This document shows positions 1-5,802 of a stretch of DNA of 6,004 bases, in pieces. The DNA comes from Paracoccaceae bacterium. Its GTDB lineage: Bacteria; Pseudomonadota; Alphaproteobacteria; Rhodobacterales; Rhodobacteraceae. Position numbers and translations under genes: made by a program. The notes beneath the pieces are model-generated. The model did no database searches. It had not been told where the DNA came from and saw only the letters and a list, made by a program, of their open reading frames with translations. The stretch lies in the NCBI GenBank assembly GCA_024644285.1, contig JAHELH010000158.1, positions 1 to 6,004 on the forward strand, written 5' to 3'. Each line of letters opens with the position of its first letter. The first letter of the stretch is position 1.

Positions 1-646
1 GGTCGGCCAGCCGGAACACCGCGTCCATGTCGTGCTCGACCAGCAGGATCGGCGCCTCGTGGCGCAAGCCGTCAAGCAGAACGGTCAGCCGTGCCGTGCC
101 GTCGGCGCCCATCCCGGCCATCGGCTCGTCGAGCAGCAGGGCCTTCGGCCGCAGCGCCAGCGCCATGGCGATCTCGAGCTGGCGTCGCTCGCCATGGCTG
201 AGTGCGGCGGCGGGCACCGCTTCGCGGCCGTCCAGCCCGGCGCGGGCGATCAGGGCGCGGGCGGGGCCGGTGAGGTGCGGATCACGCAGCGCCGGGCGGA
301 AGAAGCGGAAGACGCGGGCGCTGGCGCCCATCACCGCCAGCATGGCGTTCTGCAGCACGCTGAGCTCGGCGGCGACGCGCGACACCTGGAAGCTGCGCGC
401 AAGGCCCGCGCGGGCGCGGCCGGCGGGGCCGACGCCGCCCAGGTCGCGGCCCAGCAGGAAGACGCTGCCGGCATCGGGCGCAACCTCGCCCATGATCTGC
501 GCGATCAGGGTCGACTTGCCGGCGCCGTTGGGGCCGATCAGCGCGTGGATCTCGCCCGCGCGCAGGTCGAGCGACACGGCGTCGCTGGCCACCACCGAGC
601 CGAAGCGTTTGCTCAGCCCGCGCACCTTCAGGACCGGCTCAGCCAT
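1..646 (-). CDS. livG: Branched-chain amino acid-type ABC transporter ATP-binding protein (LivG-like), C-terminus cut by window edge
   Basis: Cytoplasmic ATPase subunit that powers import by a HAAT-family (Liv-type) ABC transporter. The 215 visible residues, starting MAEPVLKVRGLSKRFG, hold a nearly complete nucleotide-binding domain: Walker A GPNGAGKST (residues 38-46), Q-loop Q87 in RSFQ, ABC signature LSHGERRQLE (149-158), Walker B ALLLDEP (169-175) and H-loop H205 in LLVEHDMD. LivG proteins are usually about 250 residues, so roughly 35-40 residues lie beyond position 1. The ATG at 646-644 overlaps the livM stop by 8 nt (ATGGCTGA), which indicates translational coupling. It is called LivG rather than LivF because it directly follows livM and has a LivG-like start. 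A livF gene would be expected just beyond the left edge. The family assignment is firm; the transported solute cannot be read from this subunit. Confidence 0.92.
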   Translation of the reverse strand, partial: MAEPVLKVRGLSKRFGSVVASDAVSLDLRAGEIHALIGPNGAGKSTLIAQIMGEVAPDAGSVFLLGRDLGGVGPAGRARAGLARSFQVSRVAAELSVLQNAMLAVMGASARVFRFFRPALRDPHLTGPARALIARAGLDGREAVPAAALSHGERRQLEIAMALALRPKALLLDEPMAGMGADGTARLTVLLDGLRHEAPILLVEHDMDAVFRLAD

Positions 647-1652
647 GCGCGGACCTTCCGGCCAGCACGCCGATCAGGCCGCCGCGGGCGAAGATCACCA
701 CGGCCAGCAGCAGAAGGCCGAGGAAGACCTGCCAGTACTCGCTGACCCCGCCCAGAAGGTGTTCGAGCAGGATGAACAGCGCCGCGCCGGCCAGCGGGCC
801 GCAGAGCCGGCCGACGCCGCCGAGAATGACGAAGATCATGATTTCGCCGGAGGTGTGCCAGGACAGCATCGCCGGGCTGACGAAGCGGTTGAGATCGGCG
901 TAAAGCGCGCCGGCCAGCCCGCAGATCGCGCCAGAGATGACGAAGGCGGTCAGCTGCACGCTGTAGGGCCGGATGCCCGAGGCGACGACGCGGTCGCGGC
1001 TTTGCCGGGCGGCCTGCAGCGCAAGGCCGAAGCGAGAGTTCTGCAGCATGGCAAAGACGCCCAGCGCGGCGGCCAGCAGGATGGCGCAGAGCGCGAAGAA
1101 CTGCAGCGGCGCGAAGCTGTCGAGGCCGGGAAAGGCGTTGCGGGTGTAAAACGACAGCCCGTCCTCGCCGCCATAGGCGGGCCAGGAGATCGCGAAATAG
1201 TAGAGCATCTGCGCGAAGGCGAGTGTGACCATGATGAAATAGACGCCCGAGGTGCGCAGGCTGAGCGCGCCGATCACCAGCGCGGCCAGCGCGCCGCCGG
1301 CCATGGCGATGGGCCAGATCACCAGCATCTGCCGGCTGCCCTCGAGCAGGACCGGCCAGGTCGCGACGGGTTCGGAGTTGACCGCGTGGCTGGCGAGGAT
1401 GCCGGCGGCATAGCCGCCGATGCCGAAGAAGGCGGCGTGGCCGAAGGACACCAGCCCGCCGAGGCCCAGCGCCAGGTTCAGCCCGACGCCGGCCAGCGCG
1501 AAGATCGCCACCTTGGTGGCGAGGGTGACGATGAACGGCTCGCCCAGGGCATGGGCGGCCAGCGGGACGGCGAGGAAGGCCGCGAGCAGCGCGGCGTTGA
1601 GCCAGGTTTCGCGGATCATGCCGAACGCCGCGCGCGCGGCGTGCAAGGCCAT
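639..1652 (-). CDS. livM: Branched-chain amino acid-type ABC transporter permease (LivM-like)
   Basis: Inner-membrane permease, 337 residues, the second transmembrane subunit of the Liv-type importer. Family marks are the early segment GLGGLVSFGHAAFFGIGGYAAG (residues 63-84), LRTSGVYFIMVTLAFAQM (132-149) and the cytoplasmic EAA-like loop that docks the ATPase, NSRFGLALQAARQSRDRVVASGI (205-227). Hydrophobic stretches around 19-36, 42-64, 70-88, 110-130, 136-156, 182-203, 232-251, 270-297 and 305-330 fit a polytopic protein. The start is uncertain. The ATG at 1652 has AAGG eight bases upstream, but it lies inside a 22-bp palindrome. Met12 (ATG at 1619-1617, beginning MIRETWLNAALL) gives a more typical LivM N-terminus but has no visible ribosome-binding site. 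The stop overlaps the livG start. Confidence 0.92.
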   Translation of the reverse strand: MALHAARAAFGMIRETWLNAALLAAFLAVPLAAHALGEPFIVTLATKVAIFALAGVGLNLALGLGGLVSFGHAAFFGIGGYAAGILASHAVNSEPVATWPVLLEGSRQMLVIWPIAMAGGALAALVIGALSLRTSGVYFIMVTLAFAQMLYYFAISWPAYGGEDGLSFYTRNAFPGLDSFAPLQFFALCAILLAAALGVFAMLQNSRFGLALQAARQSRDRVVASGIRPYSVQLTAFVISGAICGLAGALYADLNRFVSPAMLSWHTSGEIMIFVILGGVGRLCGPLAGAALFILLEHLLGGVSEYWQVFLGLLLLAVVIFARGGLIGVLAGRSAHG

Positions 1653-1736
1653 TCGAATGGCCTTGACCCGCGCCGGTGCCGGCGCGGGTCAAGCGGCTTC
1701 GAAGCCGCTTGCCGCACGCCGTTTCGAAACGGCTTG
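1644..1736. repeat. Array of three related palindromes of the form CAAG-N4-TTCGAA-N4-CTTG
   Basis: Three 22-bp palindromes share one design around a TTCGAA core. P1 (1644-1665) has N4 arms GCCA/TGGC and is perfect. P2 (1690-1711) has CGGC/GCCG and is perfect. P3 (1715-1736) has CCGT/ACGG with a single mismatch, CACG instead of CAAG. The outer CAAG/CTTG and inner TTCGAA are constant while the N4 parts differ yet stay self-complementary. A different long hairpin sits between P1 and P2 and shares their CTTG and CAAG ends. Centres fall at 1654.5, 1677.5, 1700.5 and 1725.5, giving steps of 23, 23 and 25 bp. The array fills most of the livH-livM spacer and overlaps the annotated livM start. It resembles REP-like intergenic repeats; its genome copy number cannot be judged here. 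Confidence 0.8.
1662..1693. repeat. Long GC-rich inverted repeat (15-bp arms) in the livH-livM spacer
   Basis: Arms 1662-1676 and 1679-1693 are perfectly complementary around a 2-nt centre, so the livH-livM transcript could form a very stable hairpin. No run of U follows it in the leftward direction, so it is not a standard rho-independent terminator. It could act as an mRNA-stability or processing element that sets livH versus livM levels, or simply be the middle unit of the surrounding repeat array. Confidence 0.75.
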
Positions 1737-1743
1737 CCGCGGC

Positions 1744-1760
1744 CCGGCCGCGAGGGCCGG
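1744..1760. repeat. Short inverted repeat next to the palindrome array
   Basis: CCGGCC (1744-1749) and GGCCGG (1755-1760) flank a GCGAG loop. It lies between P3 and the livH stop and may be the last stem of the same composite element. In such GC-rich DNA a 6-bp repeat alone carries little weight. Confidence 0.4.
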
Positions 1761-1776
1761 TTCTGGGCGGCAAACC

Positions 1777-2694
1777 TCATGCCGCGCCGTAGAGCCCGCG
1801 CGGGCGCAGCACCAGAACCGCCGCCATCAGCACGTAGATCAGCATCGAGGCGAGCGCCGAGCCGACCGCGTTGGCGTCTGCCGGGTCCATCACCGCCGCG
1901 AAGGCCACCGGCAAGAACACCTTGCCCAGCGTGTCGGTCAGCCCGACCAGCAGGGCGCCCGCCAGCGCGCCGCGGATCGAGCCGATGCCGCCGATCACGA
2001 TCACCACGAAGGCCAGGATCAGTACCGGCTCTCCCATGCCGACCTGCACCGACTGGATGGTGCCCACCAGCGCCCCCGCCAGCCCCGCCAGCGCCGCGCC
2101 GAGGGCGAAGACGATCGTGTAGAGCCGGTCGATGTCGACGCCCAGGGCCGCGATCATTTCGCGGTCGGCCTCGCCGGCCCTGATCCGGGTGCCCAGCCGG
2201 GTGCCGCCGATCAGCCAGAACAGGCCCGCCGCCACCGCGAGCCCGATGGCGATGATCGCAAGCCGGTAGAGCGGATAGTCGATGCCGCCGGGCAGCCGCA
2301 CCGCGCCTTCCAGCGCCGCCGGCACCGACAGGTACAGGGGAAACGAGCCGAACAGCCAGCGCGTGCCCTCCGAAAAGATCAGGATCAGCGCGAAGGTGGC
2401 CAGCACCTGGTCGAGATGGTCGCGGGCGTAAAGCCGCCGGATCACCACCCGCTCGACGATCGCCCCGGCCAGCGCCGCCGCCGCCAGCGCCGCCGCCAGG
2501 CCCAGCCAGAACGATCCCGTCGCCGCCGCGACCGCGGCGCAGGCGAAGGCGCCGACCATGTAGAGCGAGCCGTGGGCGAGATTGATCAGCCCCATCACCC
2601 CGAAGACCAGCGTCAGCCCGGCGGCCATCAGGAACAGCATCACGCCGTATTGCAGCCCGTTCAGCACCTGCTCGGCGATCAGCAGTCCGCTCAC
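1777..2694 (-). CDS. livH: Branched-chain amino acid-type ABC transporter permease (LivH-like)
   Basis: Inner-membrane permease, 305 residues, partner of LivM in the Liv-type importer. The N-terminus (SGLLIAEQVLNGLQYGVMLF), the GLTLVFGVMGLINLAHGSLYM segment (residues 26-46) and the EAA-like ATPase-docking loop TRLGTRIRAGEADREMIAALG (165-185) are typical of LivH. The C-terminus ends in RPRGLYG, the usual LivH/LivM tail. The GTG start at 2694-2692 was chosen because the family sequence begins there. The reading frame stays open to 2784, but the extra 30 residues are low-complexity and unlike LivH. The GTG overlaps the stop of the upstream BKACE gene by 4 nt (GTGA), a sign of coupled translation, and a GGGGG run lies several bases upstream. 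A 124-nt palindrome-rich spacer separates it from livM. Confidence 0.93.
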   Translation of the reverse strand: MSGLLIAEQVLNGLQYGVMLFLMAAGLTLVFGVMGLINLAHGSLYMVGAFACAAVAAATGSFWLGLAAALAAAALAGAIVERVVIRRLYARDHLDQVLATFALILIFSEGTRWLFGSFPLYLSVPAALEGAVRLPGGIDYPLYRLAIIAIGLAVAAGLFWLIGGTRLGTRIRAGEADREMIAALGVDIDRLYTIVFALGAALAGLAGALVGTIQSVQVGMGEPVLILAFVVIVIGGIGSIRGALAGALLVGLTDTLGKVFLPVAFAAVMDPADANAVGSALASMLIYVLMAAVLVLRPRGLYGAA

Positions 2695-3428
2695 GCGCCG
2701 CCCCCGCTGGCGATCACGCTGGCCGCCGCCGCCACCAGCGACGCGTTGTCCGGCGCCGGGCGGCCGTCGGGCAGGGTCAGGCAATCCTCGAACCCGATGC
2801 GGGTGTCGAGCCGGCGCTGCGCCGCCTCGGACAGGCAGGCCCAGGCGCTGCGGTCGAGCCCGTGCAAGAGGATCGGCCGGCGCCAGCCGCTGGCCTTGAG
2901 ATGCTCGATCACCAGCGCCGCCTCGGTGCGGGCGCGTGCGCCGGGCCAGTCCTGCATCTCGATCAGCACCCGCAGCACCTCGGATTGCGGGATCTCGTGG
3001 GTCAGCCGGCGCGCATCGGGCAGCGACCAGACCCCGGCCTCGACCTCGATGCCGCGGGCATACATCATCTCCATCACGTCCGGGGCGTCCGCCTCGCAGA
3101 GGTTCACCGACACGAAGTCGGGCAGCACCGTCCAGCCCTGGATATGGGCGTGCCGCTTGCGCCCGCCCGGCGCGATCCAGGCGCCGGTGCCGATGCCCAC
3201 CGGGATGTCCGGCACGGCGGCGCGGATCGCGTCGAGCGCGGCGGCGACATCCTCGGGCGCCAGGGTCTCGCGCCCCGCCGCGTCACGCGGATGGACGTGA
3301 AGCTCGTCCGCCCCCGCGGCGATCACCGCCACGGCGTCGGCGGCCAGATCCTCGGGCGTGATCGGCACCCGGGGCGCGGCGTCGCGCCCGCGCCCCCCGT
3401 TCAGACAGGCCTGCAGCATCGGCCGCAT
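2691..3428 (-). CDS. BKACE family (DUF849) beta-keto acid cleavage enzyme
   Basis: A 245-residue TIM-barrel-type enzyme of the beta-keto acid cleavage family, whose founder Kce is 3-keto-5-aminohexanoate cleavage enzyme. Members condense a beta-keto acid with acetyl-CoA and release acetoacetate plus a new acyl-CoA. Visible family marks are LQACLNGG near the N-terminus, the metal-binding motif HVHPRD (H44, H46, R48, D49), GIGTGAWI (residues 78-85), VSVNLCE (106-112) and the C-terminal IGFEDCLTLPDG (211-222), where E214 should be the third metal ligand. A run near the C-terminus, PDNASLV (226-232), also fits. It is somewhat shorter than the roughly 270-310 residues common in the family. The gene starts 6 nt after the binding-protein stop and overlaps livH by 4 nt, so it belongs to the transporter operon. 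No clear Shine-Dalgarno is seen. The substrate cannot be assigned from sequence alone. Confidence 0.88.
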   Translation of the reverse strand: MRPMLQACLNGGRGRDAAPRVPITPEDLAADAVAVIAAGADELHVHPRDAAGRETLAPEDVAAALDAIRAAVPDIPVGIGTGAWIAPGGRKRHAHIQGWTVLPDFVSVNLCEADAPDVMEMMYARGIEVEAGVWSLPDARRLTHEIPQSEVLRVLIEMQDWPGARARTEAALVIEHLKASGWRRPILLHGLDRSAWACLSEAAQRRLDTRIGFEDCLTLPDGRPAPDNASLVAAAASVIASGGGA

Positions 3429-3434
3429 GACCGG

Positions 3435-4583
3435 TCACATGCTGCAGTCGGCGGCATAGGCGTCGGAATGGCCCTCCATCGCCTTTGACACGATCCGGTT
3501 GGTAAACACGTCGCCCTCCTGGATCACCTCGCGGACATAGATGTCCTGGATCGGGTGGTGGTTCGGCCCGAAGGCGAAGCTGCCGCGCACGCTGTCGAAT
3601 TCCGCCGCCTTCAGCGCCGCGCGGAATGCGTCCTGGTCATCGACATCCGCCTTAGCCATCGCCGACAAGAGCAGGTTTGCGGTGTCGTAGCCCTGCGAGG
3701 CGTAAAGCGACGGCAGCCGGCCGTATTCGGCCTGGAACGCCGCGACGAAGGCGGTGTTGGCCGGATTGTCGAGGTCCTTGGACCATTGCGAGGTGTTCTT
3801 CACGCCCAAGGCCGCCTCGCCCACCGCCTGCAGGATGCCCTGGTCGAAGCTGAAGGCGGGACCCACCACCGGCAGATCGACGCCCGAGCCGGCATATTGC
3901 TTGAGGAACGCGATGCCCATGCCGCCCGGCAGGAAGAAGAACACCGAGTCGGCGCCGGAGGCACGGATCTGGGCGATTTCGGCGGCGTAGTCGGTCTGGC
4001 CCAGCTTGGAATAGACCTCCTGCACCACCTCGCCCTCGAAGAACCGCTTGTAGCCGGTCAGCGCGTCCTTGCCGGCCGGGTAGTTCGGCGCCAGGATGAA
4101 GCTTTTGGCAAAGCCCGCATCGTTGGCATAGGCGCCGGCGGCCTCGTGCAGGTTGTCGTTCTGCCAAGCGACGTTGAAGTAATTCTCGTGGCAGCCTGCA
4201 CCGGCCAGCTGGCTGGGCCCGGCATTGGGCGACAGGTAGAACTTGCCCTGCGCGGTGGCGGCCGGCACCACCGCCATGGCGAGGTTCGACCAGATGATCC
4301 CGGTCAGCACGTCGACCTGGTCGGACTGGATCATCTTGTCGGCCAGCTGCACCGCGACATCCGGCTTGCGCTGGTCATCCTCGATCACGACCTCGACCGC
4401 CGCGCCGGCATCACCGGCCATCTTCAGCGCCAGCAGGAACCCGTCGCGCACGTCGATGCCCAACCCCGCACCGCCACCCGACAGCGTGGTGATCATGCCG
4501 ACCTTCACGCCGTCGGCCTGCGCCGCGCCCGCCAGCAGGCCGCCAAGCAGCAGCGCGCCGAAACCCCGTTTCAGATAATCCAT
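3435..4583 (-). CDS. Branched-chain amino acid-type ABC transporter periplasmic substrate-binding protein (LivJ-like, Peripla_BP_6)
   Basis: A 382-residue periplasmic binding protein, first gene of the leftward operon. A signal peptide is clear: positive MDYLKRG, a hydrophobic core GALLLGGLLAGA and a predicted cleavage after AQA (residue 23), leaving DGVKVGMITTLSGGGAGLG as a classic Peripla_BP_6 start. Other family marks are DVLTGIIWSN (91-100), the FILAPNYPAGKDALTGYKRFF region (162-182) and the C-terminal GPNHHPIQDIYVREV (339-353) with tail YAADCSM. C131 and C380 may form a disulfide. The start ATG at 4583-4581 is chosen because GGGAG (complement of 4591-4595) lies 7 nt upstream and the signal peptide follows at once. 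An in-frame extension to 4694 would mask the signal peptide. Liv-type binding proteins bind amino acids, amides, aromatic acids and other solutes, so the ligand is open. The HHPIQD tail suggests a subfamily distinct from true LivJ. Confidence 0.93.
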   Translation of the reverse strand: MDYLKRGFGALLLGGLLAGAAQADGVKVGMITTLSGGGAGLGIDVRDGFLLALKMAGDAGAAVEVVIEDDQRKPDVAVQLADKMIQSDQVDVLTGIIWSNLAMAVVPAATAQGKFYLSPNAGPSQLAGAGCHENYFNVAWQNDNLHEAAGAYANDAGFAKSFILAPNYPAGKDALTGYKRFFEGEVVQEVYSKLGQTDYAAEIAQIRASGADSVFFFLPGGMGIAFLKQYAGSGVDLPVVGPAFSFDQGILQAVGEAALGVKNTSQWSKDLDNPANTAFVAAFQAEYGRLPSLYASQGYDTANLLLSAMAKADVDDQDAFRAALKAAEFDSVRGSFAFGPNHHPIQDIYVREVIQEGDVFTNRIVSKAMEGHSDAYAADCSM

Positions 4584-4590
4584 CGCATCT

Positions 4591-4595
4591 CTCCC
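4591..4595 (-). promoter_or_regulatory. Ribosome-binding site that fixes the binding-protein start
   Basis: On the minus strand GGGAG, within AGGGAGAGA, lies 7 nt before ATG 4583. It is the clearest Shine-Dalgarno in the window and places the start directly before the signal peptide, ruling out the longer in-frame start at 4694. Confidence 0.75.
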
Positions 4596-4709
4596 TGTCC
4601 CGGGCCCTGCGGCCCTTGTACAAAGCCGGTTTTCGCGGATCGGACGGCGAAGGTCAAAGCCTGATTCACCCCTGCCGCAGGCTGTCCGCGCCACGGCGTG
4701 GTGAATTTT

Positions 4710-4725
4710 TTGACCATATGGTCAA
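4710..4725. promoter_or_regulatory. RutR-like operator palindrome
   Basis: The sequence TTGACCATATGGTCAA is a perfect 16-bp palindrome and matches every defined base of the RutR box known from E. coli, TTGACCAnnTGGTCAA. RutR is a TetR-family repressor that responds to uracil and thymine. The site lies 127 bp from the binding-protein start and about 64 bp upstream of the deoC start, so one bound dimer could control both divergent units. The palindrome is directly visible and the consensus match is established knowledge. That a RutR homologue acts here is inference, since no regulator gene is in the window. A GntR-family operator is a possible alternative reading. Confidence 0.65.
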
Positions 4726-4788
4726 GCTTGCCAACCCAGCGGCCGCGTGCGAGTTTGGACGGGTTCCCCAGCCGAGAAGACCGCGACC

Positions 4789-5799
4789 GTGCCGACCGAC
4801 ACCGCCGACCTTCAGACCCCGACCCGGACCGCCGCGGCGCAGCTGCCGCAGGTGCACGCGCAGCGCAATCCGGGGATGCCGCTCGACCTGGACTGGGTGA
4901 TGTCGGCCCAGGCCAACACGTCGGCCATCGAGCGCCGCGCCGCCACACTGCCCGGACGGCGGACGGTGAAAAAGGCGTATCAGGCGGCGTGGCTCCTGAA
5001 GGCGATCACGCTGATCGACCTGACCACGCTGGCGGGCGACGACACGGCCGGCCGGGTGCGGCGGCTCTGCGCCAAGGCAAAGGCGCCGGTGCGGCAGGAT
5101 TTGCTGGACGCGCTCGGGATGGGACCGATCACCACCGGGGCGGTCTGCGTCTATCATGACATGGTCGCCACTGCGGTCGCGGCGCTGCAGGGCAGCGGCA
5201 TTCCGGTGGCCGCCGTCTCCACCGGCTTTCCGGCCGGGCTGTCGCCCTTCCACCTGCGCGTCGCCGAGATCGGCGAGAGCGTCGCCGCCGGGGCCCGCGA
5301 GATCGATATCGTGATCTCCCGCCGCCACGTGCTGACCGGCAACTGGCAGGCGCTTTACGAGGAAATGCAGGCCTTCCGCGCCGCCTGCGGCGAGGCGCAT
5401 GTCAAGGCGATCTTGGCCACCGGCGAGCTGGGCTCGCTCAGAAACGTGGCGCGGGCCTCGCTGGTGTGCATGATGGCGGGCGCCGATTTCATCAAGACCT
5501 CAACCGGCAAGGAGGCCGTCAACGCCACCCTGCCCGTTTCGCTGGTGATGATCCGCGCCCTGCGCGACTTCCACGACCGCACCGGCTACCGCATCGGCTA
5601 CAAGCCCGCGGGCGGCATCTCGAAGGCCAAGGACGCGCTGACCTACCTGACGCTGATCAAGGACGAGCTGGGCGACCGCTGGCTGCAGCCCGACCTCTTC
5701 CGCTTCGGCGCCTCGTCGCTTCTGGGCGATCTCGAGCGGCAGTTGGAGCATCACGTGACGGGCCGCTATTCGGCCGGGTACCGGCATCCTGCGGGTTAG
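4789..5799 (+). CDS. deoC: Deoxyribose-phosphate aldolase (DERA)
   Basis: Cytoplasmic class I aldolase that splits 2-deoxy-D-ribose 5-phosphate into glyceraldehyde 3-phosphate and acetaldehyde, the last step of deoxynucleoside breakdown. In the 336-residue product the Schiff-base lysine is K236 in ADFIKTSTGK, the second active-site lysine is K272 in GYKPAGGIS, and the catalytic aspartate is D173 in AREIDIVIS. Their spacing is close to E. coli D102/K167/K201. Other conserved stretches are TTGAVCVYH (115-123), VAAVSTGFPAG (140-150), VKAILATGELG (205-215) and FRFGASSLLGD (304-314). It is longer than the 259-residue E. coli enzyme because of an N-terminal extension of about 60 residues, as in the longer DERA class that includes the human enzyme. 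The GTG start at 4789 is preferred because GAGAAG (4774-4779) lies 9 nt upstream. A GTG at 4747 is in frame but lacks such a site. It is transcribed divergently from the transporter operon. Confidence 0.95.
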   Translation: MPTDTADLQTPTRTAAAQLPQVHAQRNPGMPLDLDWVMSAQANTSAIERRAATLPGRRTVKKAYQAAWLLKAITLIDLTTLAGDDTAGRVRRLCAKAKAPVRQDLLDALGMGPITTGAVCVYHDMVATAVAALQGSGIPVAAVSTGFPAGLSPFHLRVAEIGESVAAGAREIDIVISRRHVLTGNWQALYEEMQAFRAACGEAHVKAILATGELGSLRNVARASLVCMMAGADFIKTSTGKEAVNATLPVSLVMIRALRDFHDRTGYRIGYKPAGGISKAKDALTYLTLIKDELGDRWLQPDLFRFGASSLLGDLERQLEHHVTGRYSAGYRHPAG

Positions 5800-5802
5800 C
5801 GC

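Larger units (their letters stand above)
4584..4788. promoter_or_regulatory. Divergent promoter region between the transporter operon and deoC
   Basis: A 205-bp non-coding stretch that must carry promoters for both the leftward transporter operon and rightward deoC. It is locally A/T-richer around 4701-4726. It contains a perfect 16-bp palindrome at 4710-4725 (listed separately), a lone TTGACC half-site on the minus strand at 4657-4652, and two weak inverted repeats: ATTCACC at 4664-4670 with GGTGAAT at 4700-4706, and GGGCC at 4602-4606 with GGCCC at 4611-4615. The second would form a small hairpin in the leader just before the binding-protein ribosome-binding site. I could not identify convincing -35/-10 pairs on either strand. 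Confidence 0.7.

Noticed and set aside
149..200. The ABC signature in LivG is LSHGERRQLE rather than LSGGQ.
   Set aside because: Variant signatures, including LSHG forms, are common among Liv- and Urt-type ATPases, so this is not a sign of loss of function.
1662..1693. The hairpin as a rho-independent terminator after livH.
   Set aside because: Neither side is followed by a T-tract, and livM and livG downstream clearly belong to the same transporter operon.
628..1773. A 381-residue minus-strand frame overlapping livM and extending through the palindrome spacer.
   Set aside because: It is a different frame from livM and encodes Arg-rich sequence with no membrane segments or motifs. It stays open only because of the high GC content.
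27..2183. Very long open frame on the plus strand (718 residues), with other long plus-strand frames at 1420-3300, 2862-3488 and 3555-4664.
   Set aside because: These lie antisense to clear livG, livM, livH, BKACE and binding-protein genes. Their products are Arg/Ala/Pro-rich low-complexity sequence with no recognisable domain, as expected from GC-rich DNA read on the opposite strand.
4747..4788. Longer GTG start for deoC at 4747.
   Set aside because: No ribosome-binding site precedes it, and the 14 added residues would shorten the promoter region. The GTG at 4789 has GAGAAG 9 nt upstream.
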